NCBI GenBank assembly: GCA_014656495.1
Contig: BNCN01000019.1
Coordinates: forward strand, 25,690-89,689
DNA length: 64,000 bases
Origin: Comamonas sp. KCTC 72670
GTDB lineage: Bacteria > Myxococcota > Myxococcia > Myxococcales > Myxococcaceae
Direction of reading: 5' to 3'
This document shows positions 56,544 to 64,000 of the stretch, piece after piece (positions within the stretch are counted from its first letter, which is position 1; every line of letters starts with the position of its first letter). The notes beneath the pieces are model-generated. The model did not search any database. It was not told the DNA's origin and worked only from the letters and a program-made list of their open reading frames with translations. Made by a program: the position numbers and the translations under genes.

Positions 56544-57308
56544 TCACACGTGCGCGTGCGCCGCCGGGTCCAACCACACCTCAGCGTTCGGATGGAGCTG
56601 GAGGAAGGACGCGGGGCACCGCGGCGACACCGGGCCGTGCACCATGGCGCGCACCGCCTCCGCCTTGGACTCGCCGAAGGCCAGCAGGACCACCCGGCGC
56701 GCCTGGAGGATGCCGGCCATGCCCAACGTGAGCGCCTCCAGCGGAACGCGCGAGGGGTCATCCCCGAAGAGCATCACGTTCGCCTCGCGTGTCTCGCGGC
56801 TCAAGCGCACCCGGTGGCTCCGCGCGACCAGACCCTCCGAAGGCTCATTGAAGGCGAGGTGCCCGTTCGTCCCGAGCCCGAGCAGCACCAGGTCCAACCC
56901 TCCGGCCTCGGCGATGCTCGCGTCGTACCGCGCGCACTCCGCTTCGGGGTCCATCGCGGTGCCCTCCAGGAAGTGGATGTGCTCCGGCGACAGGTTGACG
57001 TGCTGGAAGAAGTGCCGGTCCATGTACGCGCGGAAGCTGCCCGCGTCGTCGGCGGAGATGCCGAGGAACTCGTCCAGGTTGAAGGTACGCACCTGGGACA
57101 GGTCCAACCGGCCTCGTTGGAACGCACCCACCAGCTCCCGGTACACGTTGAGCGGCGTGCGGCCCGTGGGGAGCCCCAGCACCAGCGAAGGACGGTCCGC
57201 CACCTCGCGGGCGATTCGCTGGGCGCACGCCGCGGCGGCCTCCCGTTCGGAGTCGAAGACGCGGATGTTCAACAGGGGCTCACTCCGGCAGAGGCGAGCC
57301 CGGAACAT
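56544..57308 (-). CDS. nagB: Glucosamine-6-phosphate deaminase
   Basis: About 254 residues from ATG 57308; the family N-terminus (NIRVFDSEREAA) begins near a TTG at 57272, so the true start may be later. Motifs: LVLGLPTGRTPLNVYREL, the catalytic base in FNLDEFLGI, the RAYMDRHFF loop and LGLGTNGHLAFNEP, with the acid-base histidine in NGHLAFNEP. It converts glucosamine-6-phosphate to fructose-6-phosphate and ammonia, linking amino-sugar use to glycolysis. Divergent from the phosphofructokinase gene, whose product acts on fructose-6-phosphate, which is a sensible pairing. Confidence 0.9.
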   Translation of the reverse strand: MFRARLCRSEPLLNIRVFDSEREAAAACAQRIAREVADRPSLVLGLPTGRTPLNVYRELVGAFQRGRLDLSQVRTFNLDEFLGISADDAGSFRAYMDRHFFQHVNLSPEHIHFLEGTAMDPEAECARYDASIAEAGGLDLVLLGLGTNGHLAFNEPSEGLVARSHRVRLSRETREANVMLFGDDPSRVPLEALTLGMAGILQARRVVLLAFGESKAEAVRAMVHGPVSPRCPASFLQLHPNAEVWLDPAAHAHV

Positions 57309-57546
57309 AGGCATGCGTCCAGGGCCCATCCAGGGCGTACGTGACACGTCACCGCGCGGCCGCCGCCGGAGTCACGTCTCGCGCTCGGGATGACGCGACT
57401 GGTCAACACTGCACGTTTCAGGGGCTCGCGCGTCCGAGGGGCACGCCCTCGCGGCGTCTGGGACGGATGGCCGCAAGGTCCCCGGGTGAGCGCTCTGGAA
57501 AACTTGGGGGTCGCGCGGGCCTGCGGGCGCGGTAGAACGTTTCTTC

Positions 57547-58584
57547 ATGAAAGTCGCCGTGCTCACCGGCGGGGGCGACTGCCCCGGCCTGAATGCCGTC
57601 ATCCGCGCCGTCGTCCGCCGCGCCAACGCCCACGGCTTCGAGATGATGGGCCTCCGAGATGGTTGGAAGGGGTTGTTGGAGGACAACCACTTCCGCCTCA
57701 CGCGTGAAACCACGTCCGGCATCCTCCACCGGGGCGGCACCATCCTCGGCACCTCGCGCGTCAACCCGTTCAAGGTCGAAAACGGGCTGGAGCGCGTCAA
57801 GCGCGCCATCGAGCGCAATGGCATCCACGCCGTCATCGCCATCGGCGGCGAGGGCACGCTGTCGGCGGCCACGCGCATGTCCCAGGAAGGGCTGCGCATC
57901 GTCGGCGTGCCGAAGACCATCGACAACGACATCAACGCCACCGACTTCACCTTCGGCTTCGACACGGCGGTGTCCATCGCCACCGAGGCCATCGACCGGC
58001 TGCACTCCACCGCCGAGTCGCACAAGCGCGTCATCGTCTGCGAGGTGATGGGCCGTCACGTGGGCTGGATTGCCACGTACGCGGGCATCGCCGGCGGCGC
58101 GGACGTCATCCTGGTGCCGGAGATTCCCGCCGACCTGGAGAAGGTGGCGCAGCACATCCAGCGCCGCCACGCGGGCGGGCGCACGTTCTCCATCGTCGTG
58201 GTGGCGGAGGGCACGCGCATCAAGCTGTCCGCGGACCAGCAGGAGCAGCTCGTCACCAGCGGCGCGCTCGACGAGGCAGGCAGGCCGCGCCTCGGCGGCG
58301 TGGGCACCATCCTGGCGCACGAAATCGAGCGGCGGACGGGCTTCGAGACGCGCGTGTCCGTGCTGGGCCACATCCAGCGCGGTGGCGCGCCCACGCCGCA
58401 CGACCGCGTGCTCGCCACCCGCTACGGCGTCCACGCGTGCGACATGGTGGCGCGCGGCGAGTTCGGGAAGATGGCCGCCCTGCGTGGCAACGACATCATC
58501 AGCGTGGACCTGGCCGACGCCACCCGCGAGCTGAAGCGCGTGCCGCAGGAGTTCTTCGAGGTCGCACAGGTGTTCTTCGGCTGA
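57547..58584 (+). CDS. pfkA: 6-phosphofructokinase (PfkA family, mixed-type active site)
   Basis: 345 residues. Motifs: TGGGDCPGLNAVIRAVV, GGEGT at 100-104, PKTIDNDI near 122-129, VCEVMGRHVGWIA (substrate binding) and LGHIQRGGAPT. The residue after the acidic one is glycine (G103), as in ATP-using enzymes, while lysine 123 fills the position that is glycine in E. coli PfkA. The combination Gly plus Lys is known from ATP-dependent group III PFKs of actinobacteria. Glu102 replaces the usual aspartate. Phosphorylates fructose-6-phosphate, the committed glycolytic step. No Ser/Thr kinase gene follows. Confidence 0.93.
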   Translation: MKVAVLTGGGDCPGLNAVIRAVVRRANAHGFEMMGLRDGWKGLLEDNHFRLTRETTSGILHRGGTILGTSRVNPFKVENGLERVKRAIERNGIHAVIAIGGEGTLSAATRMSQEGLRIVGVPKTIDNDINATDFTFGFDTAVSIATEAIDRLHSTAESHKRVIVCEVMGRHVGWIATYAGIAGGADVILVPEIPADLEKVAQHIQRRHAGGRTFSIVVVAEGTRIKLSADQQEQLVTSGALDEAGRPRLGGVGTILAHEIERRTGFETRVSVLGHIQRGGAPTPHDRVLATRYGVHACDMVARGEFGKMAALRGNDIISVDLADATRELKRVPQEFFEVAQVFFG

Positions 58585-58674
58585 CACGGCGTGACATCGA
58601 CGGCGCGCGGATGATGTGGCCCCGCGCGCTCCGTTAGCATCGGTACCCCTCCTCGTTCACAAGGAATGGTGCCG

Positions 58675-60318
58675 ATGCTGCCAGGCCGCATGATGGATTT
58701 TCCGCTCACGCTGAGCCATCTGCTGGAACGTGGGCGGACGTTCTTCCCCCACTCGGAGATCGTCAGCCGCAACCCGGACACGTCGCTGCACCGCTACACG
58801 TACGCGGACTTCTACGCGCGCACGTGCCGGCTGGCCAACGCGCTGACGCGGCTGGGGGTGAAGCCCGGCGACCGGGTGGCCACGCTGAGCTGGAACCACT
58901 ACCGGCACCTCGAGGTGTATTACGGCGTGCCCTGCATGGGCGCCGTCGTGCACACGCTCAACCTGCGCCTGCACCCGAATGACCTGGGCTACATCGCACG
59001 GCACGCGGAGGACTCCGTGCTGGTGGTGGACCGCTCGCTGTGGCCCCTGTACGAGAAGTTCAAGGACGCGGTGCCGAGCATCCGGCACGTCATCGTCGTG
59101 CCGGACGCGGGGCCCGCGCCCGAGGGGACGCTCGACTACGAAGCGCTGCTGGCGGCCGAGTCGCCCCGGTATGACTTTCCCGAGCTCGATGAGAACTCCG
59201 CGTCGATGCTCTGCTACACGTCAGGCACGACGGGCAATCCGAAGGGCGTGCTCTACAGCCACCGCTCCACGGTGCTGCACGCGCTGGCGTGTTGCATGAC
59301 GGATGTGACGGGCATGCGCGAGGTGGACGCGGTGCTGCCGGTGGTGCCCATGTTCCACGCCGCGGCGTGGGGGCTCGTCTTCGACGCCGTGCTCACGGGC
59401 GCGAAGCTGGTGTTCCCCGGGCCACACCTGGACCCGCCATCCCTGCTGGACTTGATGGCGGCGGAGAAGGTGACGATGGCGGGCGGCGTCCCCACCATCT
59501 GGATTGGCATCCTCGCGCTGTTGGACCAGTCACCGGGCAAGTGGGACCTGAGCAGCATGCGGTCAATGCTGATTGGTGGCTCGGCGGCGCCGCCGGCGTT
59601 GATTGAGGGCTTCCGCCAGCGGCACGGGCTGGAGGTGGTCCACGCGTGGGGCATGACGGAGATGAGCCCCGTGGGGACCATGGCGAAGGTGAAGGGGCCC
59701 ACGCGGCAGGCAGCGCCGGAGACCCAGGCCTCGGCGCGAGCGTCGCAGGGCTTCGCGCTGCCGTTCGTGGAGACGCGCGTGGCCGCTGACGACGGCACGC
59801 TGCTGCCCTGGGATGGCGAGACGATGGGCGAGCTGGAGGTGCGCGGTCCGTGGGTCGCGTCGTCCTACTTCAGCGACGAGGGCGCGGACCGCTTCACGAA
59901 GGACGGCTGGTTCAAGACAGGGGACGTCGTCACCATCGACCCGCAGGGCTATGTGCGCATCTGCGACCGCAGCAAGGACGTCATCAAGTCCGGCGGTGAG
60001 TGGATCTCCTCCGTGGCCTTGGAGAACGCGCTGATGGCGCACCCGGCGGTGCTGGAGGCGGCCGTCTTCGCCGCGAAGCACCCGAAGTGGGACGAGCGCC
60101 CGCTGGCCGCGGTGGCGTTGAAGGAAGGCCAGCGCGTCACCAGGGAGGAGCTGACCGCGCACCTGGCGGGCCAGTTCGCGAAGATGTGGCTGCCGGATGA
60201 CTACGTCTTCGTCCCCCAGGTGCCGCGCACGTCGACGGGCAAGTTCCTGAAGACGAAGCTGCGCGAGGAGTACGGCGACCACCTGATGAAGAATCCCAAG
60301 GCGGACGCGGCGACATAG
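58675..60318 (+). CDS. Acyl-CoA synthetase (AMP-dependent ligase, long-chain type)
   Basis: 547 residues from ATG 58675, placed 9 bases behind AAGGA; ATG 58666 would put the ribosome site directly against the start codon. The AMP-binding signature YTSGTTGNPKGVLYSHRS at about 183-200, GVPTIWIGIL, AWGMTEMSPVG, GWFKTGDVVTID and DRSKDVIKSGGEWISS define the ANL superfamily. The C-terminal SxGKFLKTKLRE includes the catalytic lysine. It activates a fatty acid to acyl-CoA; chain length is unknown, though the DRSKDVIKSGGEWISS type favours medium to long chains. It stands 90 bp after pfkA in the same direction. Confidence 0.93.
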   Translation: MLPGRMMDFPLTLSHLLERGRTFFPHSEIVSRNPDTSLHRYTYADFYARTCRLANALTRLGVKPGDRVATLSWNHYRHLEVYYGVPCMGAVVHTLNLRLHPNDLGYIARHAEDSVLVVDRSLWPLYEKFKDAVPSIRHVIVVPDAGPAPEGTLDYEALLAAESPRYDFPELDENSASMLCYTSGTTGNPKGVLYSHRSTVLHALACCMTDVTGMREVDAVLPVVPMFHAAAWGLVFDAVLTGAKLVFPGPHLDPPSLLDLMAAEKVTMAGGVPTIWIGILALLDQSPGKWDLSSMRSMLIGGSAAPPALIEGFRQRHGLEVVHAWGMTEMSPVGTMAKVKGPTRQAAPETQASARASQGFALPFVETRVAADDGTLLPWDGETMGELEVRGPWVASSYFSDEGADRFTKDGWFKTGDVVTIDPQGYVRICDRSKDVIKSGGEWISSVALENALMAHPAVLEAAVFAAKHPKWDERPLAAVALKEGQRVTREELTAHLAGQFAKMWLPDDYVFVPQVPRTSTGKFLKTKLREEYGDHLMKNPKADAAT

Positions 60319-60577
60319 ACCACGCAATGTACCGGTTGAGCGCACGTGGCTCCGGCGTGAAGCCACGTGCTGCATAGAGCACGAAAGGGCACACCCAATG
60401 CCCCAAACAACAGCGCAATCCCACACAAACACCAACCCCACCACGGCCCTCCTGAATGACTGCAGGACATAATCATTCACCAACCTACGCAGCAGCCGTG
60501 AGCTAAGGAGTTCCAGCCAACGGTTCTCTTCCAACAACTCTCACGGACCTGCGCCTGCCGCACCATCCTGCCTCCCT
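60319..60577. other. Intergenic stretch with a perfect hairpin
   Basis: After the acyl-CoA synthetase stop, GCACGTGGCT (60342-60351) pairs with AGCCACGTGC (60361-60370) across a 9-base loop, a 10-bp stem 23 bp past the stop, without a T-run. The rest of the stretch is less GC-rich than its neighbours and shows no convincing gene. Confidence 0.6.
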
Positions 60578-61045
60578 TCACAGGAAGGGAGGTGTGTTTC
60601 CGCACGCAGACCGAGAGGCGTTGAAACGTCTGGTCCGGGCGTAATTCCGACCTCTATCAAGCAGAAGAGAAGAGGTCCCGGCGGCCCGTCGTGCGCATCG
60701 CTCACCGTCATGACGCGCGTTTTGACGCAGCCTTGACACACTCATGACGCAACGACCCGAGTTTTGGGTAGGCACAGGAGCTCGCTCAGCCTCCCAACTG
60801 GACTTCTCCTCCTGCAAGCACTTGCACCGGCCCGCGTCGTCCGATCCCACCAACGGATTCTGCATGCGTGGGAAGTTCTCCTTGGAATTATCGCCAAGCA
60901 GCAAGTGTGCGCTGTCCCTGTCCTGAACCTTGTCCGGATGAACGTGCAACGGATGGACGAGGCCTTCAGCATCCACAAAGCTCACCTTCACAGCCGCTCG
61001 ATTGCGTATGCGCATTCTTCGCACACTGCTCACATCTGCGTCCAT
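60578..61045 (-). CDS. Hypothetical protein with strong ribosome site
   Basis: 155 residues from ATG 61045, directly behind CAGGAGGCTTGCA, the best Shine-Dalgarno of the region. The first 90 residues (AAVKVSFVDAEGLVHPLHVHPDKVQDRDSAHLLLGDN) have balanced composition. The last ~60 become arginine-, serine- and cysteine-rich, which may mean a frameshift or a run-off into non-coding sequence. No signal peptide and no family recognised. Base composition is lower in GC than the window average, a sign of recent transfer or non-genic drift. Divergent from the lectin gene. Confidence 0.4.
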   Translation of the reverse strand: MDADVSSVRRMRIRNRAAVKVSFVDAEGLVHPLHVHPDKVQDRDSAHLLLGDNSKENFPRMQNPLVGSDDAGRCKCLQEEKSSWEAERAPVPTQNSGRCVMSVSRLRQNARHDGERCARRAAGTSSLLLDRGRNYARTRRFNASRSACGNTPPFL

Positions 61046-61178
61046 TGCAAGCCTCCTGAATGCGGTGCTATAGCTTGATTGTCATACAAACATCGGCGGC
61101 GCATAGGGAGTCTCTATCGAGCCTGCAACGCGGGCCGCCGAATGCATGAATCCACAACGTGGTATCGAGGGCGGGAAC

Positions 61179-62114
61179 ATGCTTGAACGATTGCTCGCCG
61201 TACTAGGTCCAGTGGCTCTCGTTGCGGTGCCAGCACTGGCCATCAACTGTACGCCCGGGGACGGGAGCGACCCAATCGCAGATGAGGTCACGGCGACCGA
61301 AGAGGGCACCGTGGCGCAGGGAGTGGCCAGTCCCGTGTCGCGAAAAAACAACACACCGTGTGTCTATTCCGGAGCAAATGGAACCGGCACGGAGCGCTGC
61401 TTCAACGGACTCGGATATTCAGACCGTTTGCCGTTCACCGTGTTGAGCGTACGCCCAAACAACTCGCGCATATGGGTGACCAACGAGCAGGGCGTCGGGG
61501 TCCCTGGCGCAACCTGGTACCTCGTTCCAGACCACGGGACGATCAACCTGCCGACAAACTCGGGCGCGACGCGCGTGTGGATCGGATGGCAAGGCGCCAA
61601 CCATGCATTCGTCCCCGGCAACATCATCCTGGAATCCACCAATGTTCCAGGGGCGGTCCCGTACTGCCTCGATGCGCTGGGAGGGAATCCGCACAACGGA
61701 CTCCAGGTCGGCATCCATCCGTGTCATCCATTTGGTGCCGCGAAGTGGCAGATCACCAGCATGCCCTTGGGCGGCGGCGGCGGCTATAACATCAGCCTGC
61801 CTGAATTCCGGAATTACTGCTTGGACTTCTCCTCGCCGCCAGCGAATGCGGGCGCAAAGATCCAGACGTGGGATTGCTATTCCCCCACGCCTCCACAGCA
61901 GAAGTGGTTTCGCTCGAACGTCTCAAGCGGGAATGGGCCCCAAGCAGAGCTCCTGTTCACGCGCACGGCACAGGGAGCCGACTTCTTCCTCGACGTCATG
62001 AACGGCACGATCCAGGCATGGCAGCCGGTCTGGGGCTGGCCGTTCAATGGTGGGCACGCGCAGCGCTGGGTGGTCTGGGATGCCAGCCGCAACCACCCGC
62101 CGATCATCAACTAA
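61179..62114 (+). CDS. Secreted ricin-type beta-trefoil lectin protein
   Basis: 311 residues from ATG 61179 (ATG 61146 is an alternative). A signal peptide LLAVLGPVALVAVPALA precedes INCTPGDG. An N-terminal domain has NNTPCVYSGANGTGTERCFNG and beta strands (RLPFTVLSVRPNN, WYLVPDHGTINL). The last ~150 residues show ricin-like repeats with QxW-like positions and cysteine pairs (YCLDALGGNPHNGLQVGIHPC; NYCLDFSSPPANAGAKIQTWDC; QKWF; AQRWVVWD). Such folds bind sugars. The protein may be a secreted lectin, and the next gene is an Imm49-like immunity gene, so a role in antagonism is possible, though no toxic domain is seen. Confidence 0.75.
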   Translation: MLERLLAVLGPVALVAVPALAINCTPGDGSDPIADEVTATEEGTVAQGVASPVSRKNNTPCVYSGANGTGTERCFNGLGYSDRLPFTVLSVRPNNSRIWVTNEQGVGVPGATWYLVPDHGTINLPTNSGATRVWIGWQGANHAFVPGNIILESTNVPGAVPYCLDALGGNPHNGLQVGIHPCHPFGAAKWQITSMPLGGGGGYNISLPEFRNYCLDFSSPPANAGAKIQTWDCYSPTPPQQKWFRSNVSSGNGPQAELLFTRTAQGADFFLDVMNGTIQAWQPVWGWPFNGGHAQRWVVWDASRNHPPIIN

Positions 62115-62126
62115 GTCGGACCACGA

Positions 62127-62933
62127 GTGACGGTGTCCCACTCCGCGGCCACCACCGTCGAGCGCCGTCCTGCCCGCCGTTCGCTGGCCAGCAGTCCCTG
62201 CAAGCAGACACCAACCGGTGAACGGTTACGCGACGCCAACGCCGAGGATCTGCTCACCATTCCCTTCTCCTACCGCATCCTGGGAATCTGCGCCCTGCTG
62301 AGAGACCTGGATGGGGAGTCCTTCACCCAGTCACTGCGCAAGTCAAGTCTGGCCCGCATGCATCTGATGCAACAGCGCTCCGCTCAAGCCCCGCTCCCCC
62401 ATCACGTGCTGGCCATCAGCAAGGACACCGGGTTCATCGCCGCGCTGGCCGCAGGGGACATCGATACCGAGACTCGCATTGCCGAGCACTCCCCTCGTGC
62501 AGTCATCGATGGTGCTGAATATGAGGAGGACTTCCTCTTCTACCACTTCCAGCAGCGGATGCTGAGCACGCCCACGAACCAAGCCGAGCTCCAGGGCATC
62601 ATCGACCGCTGGACTCGCGTGGAGGAAGGCGAAGCCACCGCATACATCACCATCTGCCAGGCGTTGCTGGAACAGAATGCGGCCTCGTTCTGCTCCGCGC
62701 TCGACGCGGTGCTCGAGATGCACAAGGAACAGCTTCGGAGGTACGGGAAGCAGGCTGACTTCGACCGGGAGCTCGCCGCAACGGAAGGGAAAGTGTATCT
62801 CAATGGGCTCGCCCTGGTGCGGCTCGCTCAGTCCCTGAAGCTCGCCGTGCCCGAGCGACCTGAATTGATTCCGCGGCGGGCCCACGAGGCCTCATGCCCT
62901 CCGCTGCCAGAGGATGCCTGGCTTCGGCCATGA
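62127..62933 (+). CDS. Imm49-like immunity family protein
   Basis: 268 residues from a GTG at 62127, 12 bp after the lectin gene's stop. The core pattern FSYRILGICALLRDLDG, ALAAGDIDTETRIAEHSP, DFLFYHFQQRML, ICQALLEQNAASFCSALDAVLE and KVYLNGLALVRLAQSLKLAV matches Imm49 immunity proteins of polymorphic toxin systems, as recalled. All-helical, no signal, cytoplasmic. An immunity gene normally has a toxin gene beside it. The upstream lectin gene is co-directional and is the only candidate, but it lacks an obvious toxin domain. It may instead be an orphan immunity gene. Confidence 0.55.
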   Translation: MTVSHSAATTVERRPARRSLASSPCKQTPTGERLRDANAEDLLTIPFSYRILGICALLRDLDGESFTQSLRKSSLARMHLMQQRSAQAPLPHHVLAISKDTGFIAALAAGDIDTETRIAEHSPRAVIDGAEYEEDFLFYHFQQRMLSTPTNQAELQGIIDRWTRVEEGEATAYITICQALLEQNAASFCSALDAVLEMHKEQLRRYGKQADFDRELAATEGKVYLNGLALVRLAQSLKLAVPERPELIPRRAHEASCPPLPEDAWLRP

Positions 62934-62981
62934 TTCCGAATCGATGAGTCCCGCCGCAGGCAGCCTCCGCAGCCGAGGCCA

Positions 62982-63018
62982 CGGGCAGGTGCCGCGTCAA
63001 ACACGCGCCACCTGCCCG
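62982..63018. terminator. Hairpin between convergent genes
   Basis: A 16-bp stem (62982-62997 with 63003-63018) with one mismatch and a 5-base loop CAAAC lies between the converging immunity gene and hydrolase gene. Either strand could use it as a bidirectional terminator; no long T-run. Confidence 0.6.
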
Positions 63019-63030
63019 ATTCACCTCTCG

Positions 63031-64000
63031 CTAGTTACCGCCGAAGCAGATACCGCCGCAGGTGCCTTCCACCTGACCACCGGGCCGCAGGAAGCGGTCC
63101 ACCTGCTCACGGCCGTTGGCATCCCGGCGCACGCCTTCGTGGACAGCGTTGTCCGCGGCGGGGAGGTCCGCGAACGTCCCGGGCAGCGGTGCGGGCAGAC
63201 GGTAGTCGAACTGCACCAGCGCCGAGCCCTCCACGCTCCCCTCCTCCGCGGGCAGCATGGGCACGCGCCAGGTGGCGGGCAGTTGCTGCGTCAGCCCCAT
63301 GGCCCGGGCATGCAGCTCGGTGGCCACGTTCGGGACCTGCGCGTCCCCCAGGCCGTACTGCACCAGCACGCTGCGCGACGCGGGCGCGCCCGGGTACAAG
63401 TCATCAAGCACATGCGGCGCGTAGGTAATCGGGTCGATGCGGTCGAACACCGTCTGCGTCAGCGCGGCGAACTTCTGCTGGTCCAGTGCGTCAGGCGCCG
63501 TCTGTGCGATGGCATCCAGGAACATGCTGAAGGGCCGAGCCCGGAACATCATCAACGTGAAGTCCGCGCCGCCCACGCTGAACACCGCGCGCGAGACGTG
63601 CGGCGACAGCGCCACGTACGTGCCCCCAGGATGTGCCCCTGGCTGATGCCGTAGAAGTACGTCTGCTCCGGGTCGTAGACGCGCACCCCGCCGTCCTGGA
63701 GCTCCGGCAGCTCGGCGTGGCCTGGATGAAGGGCCGGACGAACGAGCCATCCGCCTCCGCCTGCCGGCCGAAGAACCCATGCCCGTACTGAACGAAGCGC
63801 GCCGGCGCGCCCCCCTGCCCCCACACGCTGCGCGGAATCTGGAGCGTGAAGGGCACCTCCGCCTCGCCATTGCGGCGCACGTTCCCCGCTTCGTCTCGCG
63901 CGAGCAGCGCCCCGGGCTGGTCGCTCTCCAGGAAGAGCGGGACACGCAAGGTGCCACGGATGCGCCGGGCCACGTTCGTGTCCACGTCGTCCTGGACCTC
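63031..64000 (-). pseudogene. Hydrolase-like gene broken by two apparent single-base deletions, 5' end cut by window edge
   Basis: Read on the minus strand, three frames join into one protein-like sequence. The first, from the edge to about 63722, contains RGTLRVPLFLESDQPGALL and RFVQYGHGFFGRQAEAD. The second, from about 63722 to 63627, contains AELPELQDGG and TYFYGISQGHILG, where GISQG looks like an alpha/beta-hydrolase nucleophile elbow. The third, to 63031, contains TYVALSPHVSRAVFSVGGAD and ends GGICFGGN. The switches sit at GGCC (63719-63722) and a CCCCC run (63623-63627), and restoring one base at each gives FIQAHAELPELQ and GHILGGTYVALS. So this is either a recent pseudogene or a sequence with homopolymer errors. 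The family resembles exported myxobacterial hydrolases. Confidence 0.7.

Overview
This window is GC-rich, gene-dense chromosomal DNA that looks like a member of the Myxococcota, most probably the Myxococcaceae (Myxococcus, Corallococcus or Pyxidicoccus type). The pointers are the strong GC bias in third codon positions, a DUF2381 protein (a family first defined as a Myxococcus paralogous family), a eukaryotic-type Ser/Thr kinase, GAF and hybrid histidine kinases, many lipoproteins, and long lineage-specific proteins with no obvious family. I saw no rRNA, tRNA, CRISPR array, insertion sequence or phage block.

Layout. 1-2.6 kb: a histidine kinase cut by the left edge, QueF and a membrane-anchored Ser/Thr kinase. 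2.7-4.2 kb: a small lipoprotein and a phospholipase D/cardiolipin synthase. 4.2-5.9 kb: a lipoprotein with a PD-(D/E)XK nuclease signature overlapping a TsiV/DUF3396 immunity gene, which looks like a toxin-immunity pair. 6-13.5 kb: Ppx/GppA-HD phosphatase, zinc alcohol dehydrogenase, a divergent QueA-like protein with an SDR, a divergent XRE-cupin regulator facing two inverted repeats, a DUF4230-like protein, a TPR protein and DUF1059. 13.6-19.6 kb: a large unknown protein, a hybrid histidine kinase, DUF2270 and NAD-type isocitrate dehydrogenase with a clear terminator. 19.6-24.2 kb: a DUF2381-lipoprotein group, a SUI1-like factor and a VKOR-DsbA fusion coupled to a cupin. 24.2-32.7 kb: YgfZ-like protein, lipoproteins, a spermidine-synthase-like operon, a ChrA transporter and the tyrosine-catabolism pair fumarylacetoacetase-maleylacetoacetate isomerase.

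32.8-50.8 kb is the most accessory part. It holds a secreted trypsin-like protease, a two-gene module whose 1066-residue product combines a metzincin-like zinc site with a CHAT/caspase-like His-Cys pair, SerA facing a D-2-hydroxyglutarate-dehydrogenase-like enzyme, two tandem giant lipoproteins built from 8 and 9 carboxypeptidase-regulatory-like repeats plus TIG and RCC1 domains, and a three-gene group carrying DUF4255 (Pvc16), a component of contractile injection systems. 51-60.3 kb: M28 peptidase, outer-membrane and lipoprotein genes, fatty acid hydroxylase with a divergent TetR regulator, lytic transglycosylase, NagB, phosphofructokinase and an acyl-CoA synthetase. 60.3-64 kb is less GC-rich in places and holds an orphan small gene, a ricin-type lectin, an Imm49-like immunity gene and a hydrolase gene broken by two apparent single-base deletions.

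Housekeeping metabolism is interleaved with modules for contact-dependent antagonism. The candidates most worth checking are the SitA-like lipoprotein nuclease with its immunity partner, the double-protease protein and the DUF4255 group. All function calls rest on reading motifs by eye; no database search was run.
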